Positions 8,473 to 17,042 of a DNA stretch of 38,616 nucleotides are shown piece after piece. Location of the stretch: contig CANGUP010000009.1 in assembly GCA_947457105.1 (NCBI GenBank), forward strand, positions 1-38,616, in the 5' to 3' direction. Source of the DNA: Flavobacteriaceae bacterium (GTDB lineage: Bacteria > Bacteroidota > Bacteroidia > Flavobacteriales > Flavobacteriaceae). Position numbers and translations under genes: made by a program. The notes below the pieces were generated by a model that was given only the letters and a program-made list of their open reading frames with translations, did not search any database and was not told where the DNA came from. Each line of letters opens with the position of its first letter. Position 1 is the first letter of the stretch.

Positions 8473-8892
8473 ATGAAAAAAAATGTACCAGTGTCAACTA
8501 TAATGACATCAAATATAATAAAGTTAAATCTATCAGATGATTTAACCAAAGCAGAAAGTTTATTCAAGAAACATCATATCAGACATATTCCTGTTGTTAG
8601 CGGAAATCATATTGTTGGAATGTTAAGCTACACCGATTTATTGAGAATTTCCTTTGCAGATGCTATTGATGATGATGAATTAGAAGTTGATGTAACCGTT
8701 TACAATATGTTTTCTGTAGAGCAAGTTATGGCAAGGAATTTAGTAAAAGTTTCTACAGACACCACAATAAAAGAAGTAGCAGAAATATTGTCTAAAAGAG
8801 AGTTTCATGCTTTGCCAGTGGTTCTTGACGAACTTTTGGTAGGAATTGTAACCACAACCGATTTAATAAAGTATTTAATAGACCAATACTAA
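8473..8892 (+). CDS. Tandem CBS-domain protein
   Basis: 139 residues made of two CBS motifs, about 7-60 (ending GMLSYTDLL) and 82-136 (ending GIVTTTDLIKYL). Such stand-alone Bateman modules bind adenine nucleotides or S-adenosylmethionine and sense energy or redox state; no catalytic domain is attached and the partner is unknown. It is divergently transcribed from dus and convergent with rpe, so it is probably monocistronic. Confidence 0.9.
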   Translation: MKKNVPVSTIMTSNIIKLNLSDDLTKAESLFKKHHIRHIPVVSGNHIVGMLSYTDLLRISFADAIDDDELEVDVTVYNMFSVEQVMARNLVKVSTDTTIKEVAEILSKREFHALPVVLDELLVGIVTTTDLIKYLIDQY

Positions 8893-8894
8893 AA

Positions 8895-8920
8895 ATAAAT
8901 GCTCCAATTGGAGCATTTAT
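8895..8920. terminator. Two-way terminator between CBS gene and rpe
   Basis: A perfect 26-bp palindrome (arms ATAAATGCTCCAA and TTGGAGCATTTAT) fills the 31-bp gap between the convergent genes. The A-rich left flank and T-rich right flank (AATTTATTTT) allow termination in both directions. Confidence 0.75.
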
Positions 8921-8923
8921 AAT

Positions 8924-9586
8924 TTATTTTGAAGTCATTTTCTTTAATTCAGAAATTGTCTCTGTCGGATTTTCAGCTTTGAAAACAAAATTTCCTGCTA
9001 CTAAAACATCAGCGCCAGCTTCAACTAATTGAACTGCATTTTTACTAGTTACGCCACCATCAATTTCGATAATGGTTGAGGCATTGTTTCTAGTGATAAT
9101 TTCTTTTAGTTGTCTTACTTTTTTATAGGTGTTTTCAATAAATGATTGTCCGCCAAAACCAGGATTAACACTCATGATGCAAACCATATCAATATCTTTA
9201 ATCACATCTTCCAATAAACTAACATTGGTATGAGGATTTAAGGCAACACCTGCTTTCATTCCTTCTGCTTTGATGGCTTGTAATGTTCTGTGTAAATGGG
9301 TACAGGCTTCATAATGAACCGTAAGTATATTCGAACCTAAATCAGCGAAGGTTTTTATATATCTATCAGGATCGACAATCATTAAATGAACATCAATTGT
9401 TTTTTTAGCATGTTTAGAAATAGCTTCCAAAACTGGCATTCCAAAAGAAATATTCGGAACAAAAACGCCATCCATAATGTCAATATGAAACCAATCGGCT
9501 TCAGAATTGTTAATCATTTCGATGTCGCGTTGTAAGTTGGCAAAATCAGCTGCTAGAACTGATGGTGCAATAAGTGTGTTCTTCAT
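8924..9586 (-). CDS. rpe: Ribulose-phosphate 3-epimerase
   Basis: Interconverts ribulose 5-phosphate and xylulose 5-phosphate in the pentose phosphate pathway. The 220-residue TIM barrel matches the family length and carries the metal and catalytic motifs HIDIMDGVFVPN (34-45; His34, Asp36), VHLMI (His67), the flexible SVNPGFGGQSF loop (139-149) and EIDGGV (174-179, catalytic Asp176). A -7 promoter element lies at 9663-9670. Identification is secure. Confidence 0.96.
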   Translation of the reverse strand: MKNTLIAPSVLAADFANLQRDIEMINNSEADWFHIDIMDGVFVPNISFGMPVLEAISKHAKKTIDVHLMIVDPDRYIKTFADLGSNILTVHYEACTHLHRTLQAIKAEGMKAGVALNPHTNVSLLEDVIKDIDMVCIMSVNPGFGGQSFIENTYKKVRQLKEIITRNNASTIIEIDGGVTSKNAVQLVEAGADVLVAGNFVFKAENPTETISELKKMTSK

Positions 9587-9613
9587 TTTGTAGTTTGTGT
9601 TGTGTTTTAAGAT

Positions 9614-9648
9614 TTCAAAATTCGTTGTTCAACATTGAATATTCAACC
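9614..9648. repeat. 7-bp tandem array in the rpe leader
   Basis: Five heptamers in register: TTCAAAA, TTCGTTG, TTCAACA, TTGAATA, TTCAACC. It lies between the candidate rpe promoter and the rpe start codon, so it would be transcribed into the 5' leader. Confidence 0.6.
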
Positions 9649-9662
9649 TTATTGTTGTTTTG

Positions 9663-9670
9663 CAAAGATA
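9663..9670 (-). promoter_or_regulatory. Candidate -7 element of rpe
   Basis: TATCTTTG on the minus strand matches TAnnTTTG exactly, 76 bp before the rpe start. The -33 region has no convincing TTTG. Confidence 0.5.
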
Positions 9671-9689
9671 CAATAATTAAAAATATTTT

Positions 9690-9731
9690 GAATGTTGAAT
9701 ATTCAACTTGGAATTTTGAATGTTGAAGTTT
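9690..9731. repeat. 7-bp tandem array between rpoD terminator and rpe promoter
   Basis: Six heptamers in register: GAATGTT, GAATATT, CAACTTG, GAATTTT, GAATGTT, GAAGTTT. The units are close to the reverse complement of those at 9614-9648, so the two arrays flank the rpe promoter as a rough inverted pair. The perfect palindrome GTTGAATATTCAAC falls out of the repeat units. Confidence 0.6.
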
Positions 9732-9742
9732 GTGTAAAAGCA

Positions 9743-9767
9743 AAACTCCGGTAATCAGCCGGAGTTT
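9743..9767 (-). terminator. Intrinsic terminator of rpoD
   Basis: A 9-bp stem (AAACTCCGG with CCGGAGTTT) and 7-base loop, followed on the minus strand by TGCTTTTAC, 54 bp after the rpoD stop. Confidence 0.75.
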
Positions 9768-9821
9768 CAATCATCAATCAAAAAACGAACAGTTTTGAAA
9801 CTGTTGTTATTGTTATAGGTA

Positions 9822-10685
9822 TTAACCTAAATATGTTTTCAAGATTTTGCTTCTTGAAGTATGTTTTAATCTACGAATAGCTTTTTCTTTAATTTGACGA
9901 ACACGCTCACGAGTTAAATCGAAAGTTTCGCCAATTTCTTCTAAAGTCATTGGGTGTTGGTCACCTAATCCAAAATACAAACGAACTACGTCTGCTTCTC
10001 TTGGAGTTAAGGTTTCTAACGAACGCTCAATTTCTGTACGTAATGATTCGTGAATTAATTCTCTATCAGGATTTGGAGATTCACCAGAACGTAATACGTC
10101 ATAAAGGTTAGAATCTTCTCCTTCAACAAGAGGTGCATCCATTGATAAATGACGACCCGAGTTTTTCATTGACTCTTTTACATCATTTACGGTCATATCA
10201 AGTTCTTTTGCAATTTCTTCAGCAGAAGGTGGTCTTTCGTTAGATTGCTCTAATAAAGCATACATTTTGTTGATTTTATTGATAGAACCAATTTTATTTA
10301 ATGGCAAACGAACGATACGAGATTGCTCTGCAAGCGCTTGAAGAATCGATTGGCGAATCCACCAAACCGCATAAGAAATAAATTTGAAGCCACGAGTTTC
10401 ATCAAAACGTTGTGCAGCTTTAATTAAACCAAGATTTCCTTCATTAATTAAATCGGGAAGAGTAAGTCCTTGATTTTGATATTGTTTTGCAACAGAAACC
10501 ACAAAACGTAAGTTAGCTTTTGTCAATTTTTCTAAAGCACGTTGGTCACCAGCTTTGATACGTTGTGCTAACTCAACTTCTTCGTCAGCAGTAATAAGGT
10601 CAACTTTACCAATTTCTTGTAAGTATTTGTCTAAAGAAGCAGTTTCACGATTGGTTACCTGCTTGGTGATTTTAAGTTGTCTCAT
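9822..10685 (-). CDS. rpoD: Primary RNA polymerase sigma factor, RpoD/SigA type
   Basis: Housekeeping sigma-70 factor of 287 residues, the compact form usual in Bacteroidota: it lacks region 1.1 and the long non-conserved region of E. coli RpoD. Region 1.2 begins near [10 protein letters not shown] (18-27). Region 2 contains [19 protein letters not shown] (87-105) followed by the [13 protein letters not shown] helix that reads the -10/-7 element, and region 4.2 contains [20 protein letters not shown] near the C-terminus. The TAnnTTTG promoter elements noted in this window would be its targets. It has its own strong terminator, and a Shine-Dalgarno sequence, which is unusual here. Confidence 0.96.
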   Translation of the reverse strand: MRQLKITKQVTNRETASLDKYLQEIGKVDLITADEEVELAQRIKAGDQRALEKLTKANLRFVVSVAKQYQNQGLTLPDLINEGNLGLIKAAQRFDETRGFKFISYAVWWIRQSILQALAEQSRIVRLPLNKIGSINKINKMYALLEQSNERPPSAEEIAKELDMTVNDVKESMKNSGRHLSMDAPLVEGEDSNLYDVLRSGESPNPDRELIHESLRTEIERSLETLTPREADVVRLYFGLGDQHPMTLEEIGETFDLTRERVRQIKEKAIRRLKHTSRSKILKTYLG

Positions 10686-10695
10686 GTATATTTTT

Positions 10696-10702
10696 CTCCT
10701 TT
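10696..10702 (-). promoter_or_regulatory. Unusual Shine-Dalgarno sequence of rpoD
   Basis: AAAGGAG on the minus strand sits 10 nt before the rpoD ATG. The other start regions I inspected here are A-rich without a purine Shine-Dalgarno core. A 10-bp palindrome ACTTTAAAGT (10703-10712) directly precedes it. Confidence 0.6.
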
Positions 10703-10789
10703 ACTTTAAAGTGTTCATATAGTTATACGTTATGAGTTACAAAAAAGTTACATTTTTTTTAAAATTAATTTACTTCAAAGTATTTTATT

Positions 10790-13700
10790 TTACTCAAATC
10801 GATCTTTGTATTTCTTAAACAAGCTGTTCATTACTAGTAAAACAACTCCTACGCCTAGTAAAACTAGTGCTCTAATCAAGAAATCTGCATTGGATAAATC
10901 AAAGAACATTAATCGAATAATACACAATCCTACTAACGATAATGAAACATATCTAAAGTATTTTTCTTTTAGAATTATTCCTAAAATCAATAATCCCAAA
11001 GCTTCCAATATCCAGAAGAAGGTTAGAATTCCTTTGTCGAAAGTAAAATATAAGAAACATCCAATACTAAGAGTAGCTGGATATATTAATAAACTGTTTT
11101 TCAATTTAAAATCTTCAATCCATTTGGAAGCCAAATAAATATAGGCTGCTAAAAGTGCAAAAATCAGTAAATAAATTGCTAAATATTTGGATTCATAATA
11201 ATTGAAACTCAGAAATCCCAAATGCAGGTTAGCCAATAAATAATAAACAATACTGATGTTTTTTTCTTGACTGATATTTTTATGATATAAAAATAAATTC
11301 AAAATTGCGGTTATTACCCAAAAAACAGGAAGCCATTTGTGTTCTAGCTGTGTGAACATAATTATTGACAACCAGGCATTAAGAACAATTTGATAGTTGG
11401 TTTTTAACGATTGATTTTCTTCTTTTTTATTTAATAGAATCGAAAGAATTACACCCAAACTAACACTTCCAAGTTGAAGGGTCCAATCTAAACCATCAAA
11501 ATTATTGAGTTTGTCAAAACTATAAAATATGGAAATGATTATTGCCAAGAACGCAACAATAGGAGCGAAGTGAATTCCAATTTTGACGGCATTTTTTGTA
11601 ATTAACCAATAATTTAATAACGCCAAAAGCATAAATAATACTGGAAGATAAGTAAGTTCTACTTGAATGAAAAGCAATAGCATTAGCCATAAATTTTGAA
11701 CATAAGGAAGTGCTTTTAAGTAGTTTTTAGTTTCTTCTTTTTTGCTTTTAAACAGTAAATAATAATATCCAATTGAAATAATAATACTTGCAGTTTGAGT
11801 AATGTAAAGCAACGTTTTGTCATCCATAATACTTCTGTCTAAAGCAAGAAAAACAGACAGAAGGACACATCCAGTCATTAGTACAAATGAGTAATTATTG
11901 AAGCGTTTGAATTCGTCAAACTTTTCAAATCCGAGACCGGATAGCAAAGCTAAAGCCGACAAGAAAACAGATGTATATTCAATATCTAAACAAGAAAAAC
12001 CAAACAACAAAGTATTAAACAATAATAACTCTGAATTTAGGAAATTGAAGTTTTTCCAATCAGTTGTTATTTCTTCCGATTTGTTTATGATTCTATTTGC
12101 GAATAAAACATATAATTCTACAGTCGAAATTCCTAAACAAGTTAATCCAATTTTGGTATTTGTAAGTAAAGATGTACGCCATAGAAGTAATAAACTTCCA
12201 ACAATTGCAAAGAAATAGTAGAAAATGTATAAAACTGATTGATTGTCTGTTGTCAAACTGTTTTTCTTGAAATTAAACCATAAAAATTCATGGTTTAACA
12301 ATGCAATTCCAAACAAACTAAAAATTTGAATAATTTGATTATGAGGTAAATATTTGTATACCAAAATTAGTAACAATGCATTGACTCCAATTATGCCAAT
12401 AAAGCGAATGATGAAATTGTTTTTATAGAAGTTTTCAACCTTCCAATTAAACGCAATCAAGATTAACAAACCAATTCCAAAAATAAAATCGAAATACGAT
12501 TTCTCTTGAATTTTAATCATAAAAATAACAGCAAAAATACTCAGCACATAAAAAATAATTCTGCCAATATCAAACGTATTGTTCTCAAATTTTTGTTGTA
12601 ATAAAAGCCAAACCAACCCAACCCCTATTAAAACACAAACAAATAAATTGTGTGTTAAAACATCGTTACTTCTTATAACCACTAGAATCGAAAATACAAT
12701 TGCTAACAATCCGTTTAAACTTAAATTATTGTCTCCAAAGAAAGCATCAATTGATTCAAATTCTTTTTTAATTGAAGTATAAATTGTAACTAAAATCGCA
12801 ATTATTAATAGCACAATTGTTGAAACCAAAGCACTTGTAGTTTTAGTTTCATTTAACGAATTACTAATCATTGCTACAGAAAAAATCAAAAGTGCTAAAG
12901 CCACAATATGATTGATTCCAAGAAAGATTTTGTGTAATAAAACTTCTTTTTCTTTATAAACCACAAACAAGCAAACTACTACTAGTAAATATAAAATACA
13001 GGCAATTATATCAATGCCAACATCCCAATCGTTTAACATAATAATGCTTAACGAAAGCAAAACAAACGACACCATTCCGTCTAAATGATATAGCCAAAAC
13101 ACCTTTTTCTTTCTCGCTTTTAACGCTATGAAAAAGCAAATTATCGCACCAATAAATAGTACAAAAGTTTTAAATCGACTTCCAGTTGAATGTAGAATTA
13201 ATCCTGTGGCAAACAACCCCCAATTTGTTAAATGAGTAATAAATGCTGCCTTATCAAATCGAGTATTTTCATAAACGTTTCGGTATTGCATGATCATACA
13301 ACTTGCTGCGACCAAAATGATTCCGATAATTGCAATGATGTTTTCTGTTGCCGATAATTTTGTTCCTTGAGCATTAAACCAAATATCAAAAATGATGAAA
13401 GTAGAAATCACAATCAATAAATGATATTCCCATTTTTCTTTATAAGACAAAAGAATTCCAATGGTTGCTGTAATGACTGCGAGTGTAAAAGTTGCAAGTG
13501 TTTTCTCTGGAATGACACATAAAATTAGCATGCTTAAAATGACATGAAGCGATAAAAAAGTTTGTTTCTTAATAATGTATCCAATGAATAAATTGAGTCC
13601 AATTCCAACTGCAATCAAAGAATAAGCTGCAACTGAATTAGAAATAAACGCCAACGCCTGAATTTGTGATGCGCCAAAACATCCAAACAAAAATAAACTT

Positions 13701-14425
13701 GCGCCAGCACTTCGAAGCCACAAACCAGTTGTCGTCCATTTTTCTTTTTTCTGTAAAAAATAATAGGCTCCAACTAATAAACCAGCATACAACCACAGAA
13801 TTAAAACTCTGAATAATGGTGACACTTTCAAAGCAGTATAAATACTTAAATACCCAATTCCAAGAACCATAATCGCTGTTCCAAGTATTCCAGTCCAATT
13901 ATCAGCAAATTGTTTTTCAGCTGATTTCATGAACTTTGAAAACGCACTTTCTTCAATCTGAACTTGTTTTTCTGCTCGTGGTGCCGATTGACTTTCGTAA
14001 CTAATTATTGGTACTTCATTTTGTACTTCTGGTTTTATACTTAAAAACGAATCGTCAATTGGTATAATTTCCTCAGCTGAAGCCATTTGTTTTGACATTT
14101 CTTCGTCTGGAATAGGAGTGAAGTAAGGTTTGTATTCTTCAATAACTTCTGTCGCTAGCGGAACTATAGACTCAATTTCTTGAGGTTTCACTTCATCAAT
14201 TGGAGCAACTATTGGTTCAGTTGTAATTGTTTTTCCTTCTATTGATTTTTTTAGTTCGGCAAGTTCTCTTTTTAAAGTTGATGTTTCTTCGCTGTATTTT
14301 TCAACTATAGATTTTATAAAACTAGTCTCCTTTTTTAAATTATAGAAATTATTGAAAAGAATAAAAATACAAATCACTAAAATAAAAATAATAAACTCCA
14401 TAGTTTTTGGTTTTGAATGAATCAA
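10790..14425 (-). CDS. Very large DUF2339 polytopic membrane protein
   Basis: 1211 residues. After an N-terminal membrane segment (about 9-25) comes a coiled-coil-like stretch (about 28-62) and a Glu/Pro/Ile-rich linker to about 165. The rest is a long series of hydrophobic helices (on the order of 30) with short loops, including GILGTAIMVLGIGYLSIYTA near 180, the typical start of DUF2339. The function of DUF2339 is unknown; its architecture suggests an inner-membrane scaffold or transporter-like protein. An alternative ATG at 14401 would remove eight residues. It starts 17 bp after the preceding HTH-like gene, so the two are probably cotranscribed. Confidence 0.8.
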   Translation of the reverse strand: MIHSKPKTMEFIIFILVICIFILFNNFYNLKKETSFIKSIVEKYSEETSTLKRELAELKKSIEGKTITTEPIVAPIDEVKPQEIESIVPLATEVIEEYKPYFTPIPDEEMSKQMASAEEIIPIDDSFLSIKPEVQNEVPIISYESQSAPRAEKQVQIEESAFSKFMKSAEKQFADNWTGILGTAIMVLGIGYLSIYTALKVSPLFRVLILWLYAGLLVGAYYFLQKKEKWTTTGLWLRSAGASLFLFGCFGASQIQALAFISNSVAAYSLIAVGIGLNLFIGYIIKKQTFLSLHVILSMLILCVIPEKTLATFTLAVITATIGILLSYKEKWEYHLLIVISTFIIFDIWFNAQGTKLSATENIIAIIGIILVAASCMIMQYRNVYENTRFDKAAFITHLTNWGLFATGLILHSTGSRFKTFVLFIGAIICFFIALKARKKKVFWLYHLDGMVSFVLLSLSIIMLNDWDVGIDIIACILYLLVVVCLFVVYKEKEVLLHKIFLGINHIVALALLIFSVAMISNSLNETKTTSALVSTIVLLIIAILVTIYTSIKKEFESIDAFFGDNNLSLNGLLAIVFSILVVIRSNDVLTHNLFVCVLIGVGLVWLLLQQKFENNTFDIGRIIFYVLSIFAVIFMIKIQEKSYFDFIFGIGLLILIAFNWKVENFYKNNFIIRFIGIIGVNALLLILVYKYLPHNQIIQIFSLFGIALLNHEFLWFNFKKNSLTTDNQSVLYIFYYFFAIVGSLLLLWRTSLLTNTKIGLTCLGISTVELYVLFANRIINKSEEITTDWKNFNFLNSELLLFNTLLFGFSCLDIEYTSVFLSALALLSGLGFEKFDEFKRFNNYSFVLMTGCVLLSVFLALDRSIMDDKTLLYITQTASIIISIGYYYLLFKSKKEETKNYLKALPYVQNLWLMLLLFIQVELTYLPVLFMLLALLNYWLITKNAVKIGIHFAPIVAFLAIIISIFYSFDKLNNFDGLDWTLQLGSVSLGVILSILLNKKEENQSLKTNYQIVLNAWLSIIMFTQLEHKWLPVFWVITAILNLFLYHKNISQEKNISIVYYLLANLHLGFLSFNYYESKYLAIYLLIFALLAAYIYLASKWIEDFKLKNSLLIYPATLSIGCFLYFTFDKGILTFFWILEALGLLILGIILKEKYFRYVSLSLVGLCIIRLMFFDLSNADFLIRALVLLGVGVVLLVMNSLFKKYKDRFE

Positions 14426-14442
14426 ATGTAGGTATTTAACCT

Positions 14443-15405
14443 TTAAAAAAGTAAATCAACCTGATTGTTTAATAGTTCAATGTAATAATCAATTTTTCGG
14501 TTGGCACGATTAAAAAACAAATTTTGTTCCTTAATTCCAGATTGGTTCAATGCTTTAGAATTTAGAATTTGTTGATTGAAAAATATATGCACATTTTTAC
14601 AACTTTCTTTGTTGTCAGTAATAAAATAACCTAACAATGTATAAGGAATAAACATCGTTAGCTTTTCTTCAGTTTCAATTAACATATTGTTGTTGAGCAA
14701 AATCAACTCATTGTAGTATATAGAATAATTCGAATTGGATTTGTTTGATTTGTCTTTTATCAAATTCAAAATCCGTTTTAAATCTAAATACAATGCTGTT
14801 GCACTTTTAAAATTCAGCAAGCCAGATTCGTAAAAATATAATATTTGTTGCAAACTACTGTTGATTGTTGTATCGTTCCAAACTTCTTTTACAGTAACCT
14901 TTTCATATATTTTTTTCAACTTTTGAGTATGTTCCATAAACGATTCGTCGATAACAAAATTTTCAAAAGACACATTAGATTGATTCGGATTTAATAATGT
15001 CAACCAAACATAGGCTTTAAATTTTGACATTATAGTTCCTTCCATAAAATAAAAAAGCGGAATATCTTTAGCTGAATAATATAAAGTTGCGTTTTCGTTA
15101 GTTGCTAATTGTTCAATGCGCTCAGCCGATTTTTTAAAATACGAAAGCATGTCTTTTAACGAAGTAATTTCGATAGTTTTTTCAACAATTACTTTATCGT
15201 TTTTTAAAAACAATTTGTCTAACGAAATATTAAAATGAATTGCCAATAGCAATGTTTCATCAATAGAAAACTTGCTCTTGCCCGAAACTCTTCGGTGTGC
15301 GGCATCATAACTACTATTTAGAATAGAAGAAATTTCATCATTTAAGGAAGCTGAACTTGAAAGTTGCTTTCTAATTTCTTTTAAAAGTAGTTCTTGATTC
15401 GTCAT
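14443..15405 (-). CDS. Uncharacterised protein with N-terminal HTH-like region
   Basis: 320 residues, no signal peptide or membrane helix. Residues about 5-65 resemble a Cro/C1-type or BetR-like helix-turn-helix: a helix with LNDEISSILN, then AAHRRVSGKSKFSIDETLLL and an IHFNISLDKLF helix. The remainder is helical, without recognisable motifs, and could be a ligand or protein-interaction domain. It precedes the DUF2339 gene by 17 bp, which suggests one unit. DNA binding is inferred from the pattern only. Confidence 0.6.
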   Translation of the reverse strand: MTNQELLLKEIRKQLSSSASLNDEISSILNSSYDAAHRRVSGKSKFSIDETLLLAIHFNISLDKLFLKNDKVIVEKTIEITSLKDMLSYFKKSAERIEQLATNENATLYYSAKDIPLFYFMEGTIMSKFKAYVWLTLLNPNQSNVSFENFVIDESFMEHTQKLKKIYEKVTVKEVWNDTTINSSLQQILYFYESGLLNFKSATALYLDLKRILNLIKDKSNKSNSNYSIYYNELILLNNNMLIETEEKLTMFIPYTLLGYFITDNKESCKNVHIFFNQQILNSKALNQSGIKEQNLFFNRANRKIDYYIELLNNQVDLLF

Positions 15406-15420
15406 AATTTGCGATAATCA

Positions 15421-15428
15421 CAAAGATA
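15421..15428 (-). promoter_or_regulatory. Candidate -7 element of the HTH-like gene
   Basis: TATCTTTG on the minus strand, 15 bp before the start codon. GTGATTATCGC just downstream and GTGATTAATAC about 40 bp upstream are similar half-sites that might be operators in this divergent gap. Confidence 0.45.
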
Positions 15429-15507
15429 TAAATTTTATTTATTAAATATCGCCAATATACTTGTATTAATCACAATAATTTTGAACTATAATTTTAAAAC
15501 TATTATT

Positions 15508-16164
15508 ATGAAAAAAAGATTTTTGATTTTTCTATTTCTGGTTTCGTTATCAGTTTTTTCACAAAATGATTCTATTAGTTCAACGGTTTTTAGTTTAACT
15601 CCCAGAAGTAATAAGGATATAAGGGTTAACGGAATAGCAATTGGTTTAGGTATTAATATGGTTGACGAAAATACTTTAAGCCAAATTAATGGATTAAACA
15701 TCGAAATTAATCCGTTATCTATCTTTATACTTATGTTTGATGATCCATCGAGAAGAGGTTTTTCTGAGTTGTCAACAGCAACAATTAATGGGATTAGTCT
15801 CAGTTCTGGGCATTCTAATCAAAATGAAGATATTGTATATAATGGTTTACAGTTGTCTTTGTTTAGTGCAAGTCATTCCTGTAATGGAATTTCATTAAAT
15901 GGATTTTATAATTATGCAACAAACATGAATGGTATTCATGGAAGTTTTCTTCTAAATTATTCAAAAAAATCAAACGGATTATTCGTGTCTTTTAGTAATT
16001 ATTCTGAAATTAATAATGGATTGCAAATTGGAGTATTTAATAAAACTGAAAATTTTTATGGAGTTCAACTTGGCGTTATAAATAAAACCAAAAAGCAGAA
16101 AGGATTGCAAATTGGTTTGTGGAATATAAATAGTAAAAGGTCTATGCCTTTTTTAAATTGGTAA
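15508..16164 (+). CDS. LA_2272-family surface repeat protein
   Basis: 218 residues with a signal peptide (1-19, ending VFSQ). The body is a series of repeats of the form NGxxIGxxN starting near residues 41, 61, 94, 112, 127, 141, 156, 170, 184 and 198. The last six are spaced 14-15 residues, and the C-terminus LWNINSKRSMPFLNW fits the LA_2272 surface-repeat family named from Leptospira. A beta-solenoid or barrel-like exported protein is plausible; function is unknown. I chose the ATG at 15508 because it places the signal peptide at the N-terminus; an upstream TTG would add nine residues. The next gene starts three bases after the stop. Confidence 0.7.
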   Translation: MKKRFLIFLFLVSLSVFSQNDSISSTVFSLTPRSNKDIRVNGIAIGLGINMVDENTLSQINGLNIEINPLSIFILMFDDPSRRGFSELSTATINGISLSSGHSNQNEDIVYNGLQLSLFSASHSCNGISLNGFYNYATNMNGIHGSFLLNYSKKSNGLFVSFSNYSEINNGLQIGVFNKTENFYGVQLGVINKTKKQKGLQIGLWNINSKRSMPFLNW

Positions 16165-16167
16165 GTT

Positions 16168-16821
16168 ATGAGAACAATAATAAATATCATTTTAATTTTT
16201 ATTTGTTTTAACTCTAACGCCCAAGAGTTTGTAAAAGATACCACAAAATATGAGCGATATAAATTTGAAACTGGGATTATGATACCTTTAGGAAATTTAC
16301 AATCAAAAATTGATGTTTCTCAGCAATATGGTTTTTGGTATAGAACAAGAATTGAACACAACGATTTATTAGATTTGGGTTTTAATTTAGTGGTACCAAC
16401 CATAAAAAACAGCTTTGTCTATCGTGGTAAAGATTCTGTTTTTAATGTAAAGCCAAAAGGGATTACTGTTATGGTAGCTTTTAGAATGAATAAACTATAT
16501 GGTTTTACTGTTTTTCAAAAAAGCGCAACGATAGAGTGGAGTTCTACTTTTGGAGCCAGTTTTTTTTCTTTTGAAGACAAGGAAAATCCAGAGAACGATA
16601 CTGGATATTATACCGATGAAAACGGAAATCTGTCGTATCGCATTGATACAAATACCAAAGCTTTGAGTTGTTTGTATGCGGCGCAAGGAGTTTCTATTAC
16701 ATCAAACAGAATTGGAATTCAAGTTATTTATAATTTTACTCCTTATAATTGGTTTTCGAAAAGGATTGATAATGATTTTGGTAAAAGTAGCTTGTCTTTG
16801 CAGTTTAGCTATAAATTATGA
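16168..16821 (+). CDS. Small exported beta-rich protein, unknown function
   Basis: 217 residues with a signal peptide (1-18, ending SNAQ). The mature part alternates polar and aromatic residues in strand-like blocks (for example KFETGIMIPLGNL, GITVMVAFRMNKLYGF) and ends with Leu after an aromatic-rich strand (SLSLQFSYKL), the usual end of an outer-membrane beta-barrel. I do not recognise a family. It starts three bases after the LA_2272 gene and is certainly cotranscribed with it, so the two may act together at the surface. Confidence 0.6.
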   Translation: MRTIINIILIFICFNSNAQEFVKDTTKYERYKFETGIMIPLGNLQSKIDVSQQYGFWYRTRIEHNDLLDLGFNLVVPTIKNSFVYRGKDSVFNVKPKGITVMVAFRMNKLYGFTVFQKSATIEWSSTFGASFFSFEDKENPENDTGYYTDENGNLSYRIDTNTKALSCLYAAQGVSITSNRIGIQVIYNFTPYNWFSKRIDNDFGKSSLSLQFSYKL

Positions 16822-16880
16822 TAAAACTAAAAACCCTAACTCAACTAAATGAATTGGGGTTTGCAAACTAAATCAAATAA

Positions 16881-17042
16881 CTATTTATTATTGAAAATAT
16901 TGAATTCAATTCCGGTTAAAATATTGAAGTTGAAAGGACTCGTTTTAATGTCATTCTGATTATTTTTAAATTGATATTTTAACATTGGTTCAAAGTTGAA
17001 CTTAATTTTAAATGATTGTTCGATAAAATTAAAATATTCTAA
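16881..17042 (-). pseudogene. 3' remnant of a beta-barrel protein gene
   Basis: On the minus strand 53 codons run open to a TAG at 16881-16883, with a stop directly upstream (17043-17045) and no plausible start. The encoded peptide, with FKIKFNFEPMLKYQF and ending LTGIEFNIFNNK, has the alternating pattern of the last two strands of a flavobacterial outer-membrane barrel. It overlaps the 3' end of the lipoprotein gene by 14 bp in another frame. I read it as the tail of a gene whose 5' part was lost when the lipoprotein gene arrived. Chance coding in AT-rich DNA is the alternative. Confidence 0.4.

Noticed and set aside
9692..9710. GTTGAATATTCAAC as a repressor operator
   Set aside because: The palindrome is a by-product of neighbouring heptamer units; a related form occurs in the other array of the same gap.
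10806..12782. Plus-strand open frames of 67-110 codons inside the DUF2339 gene
   Set aside because: They lie entirely opposite a long, clearly coding membrane-protein gene and have no start context or neighbours of their own.
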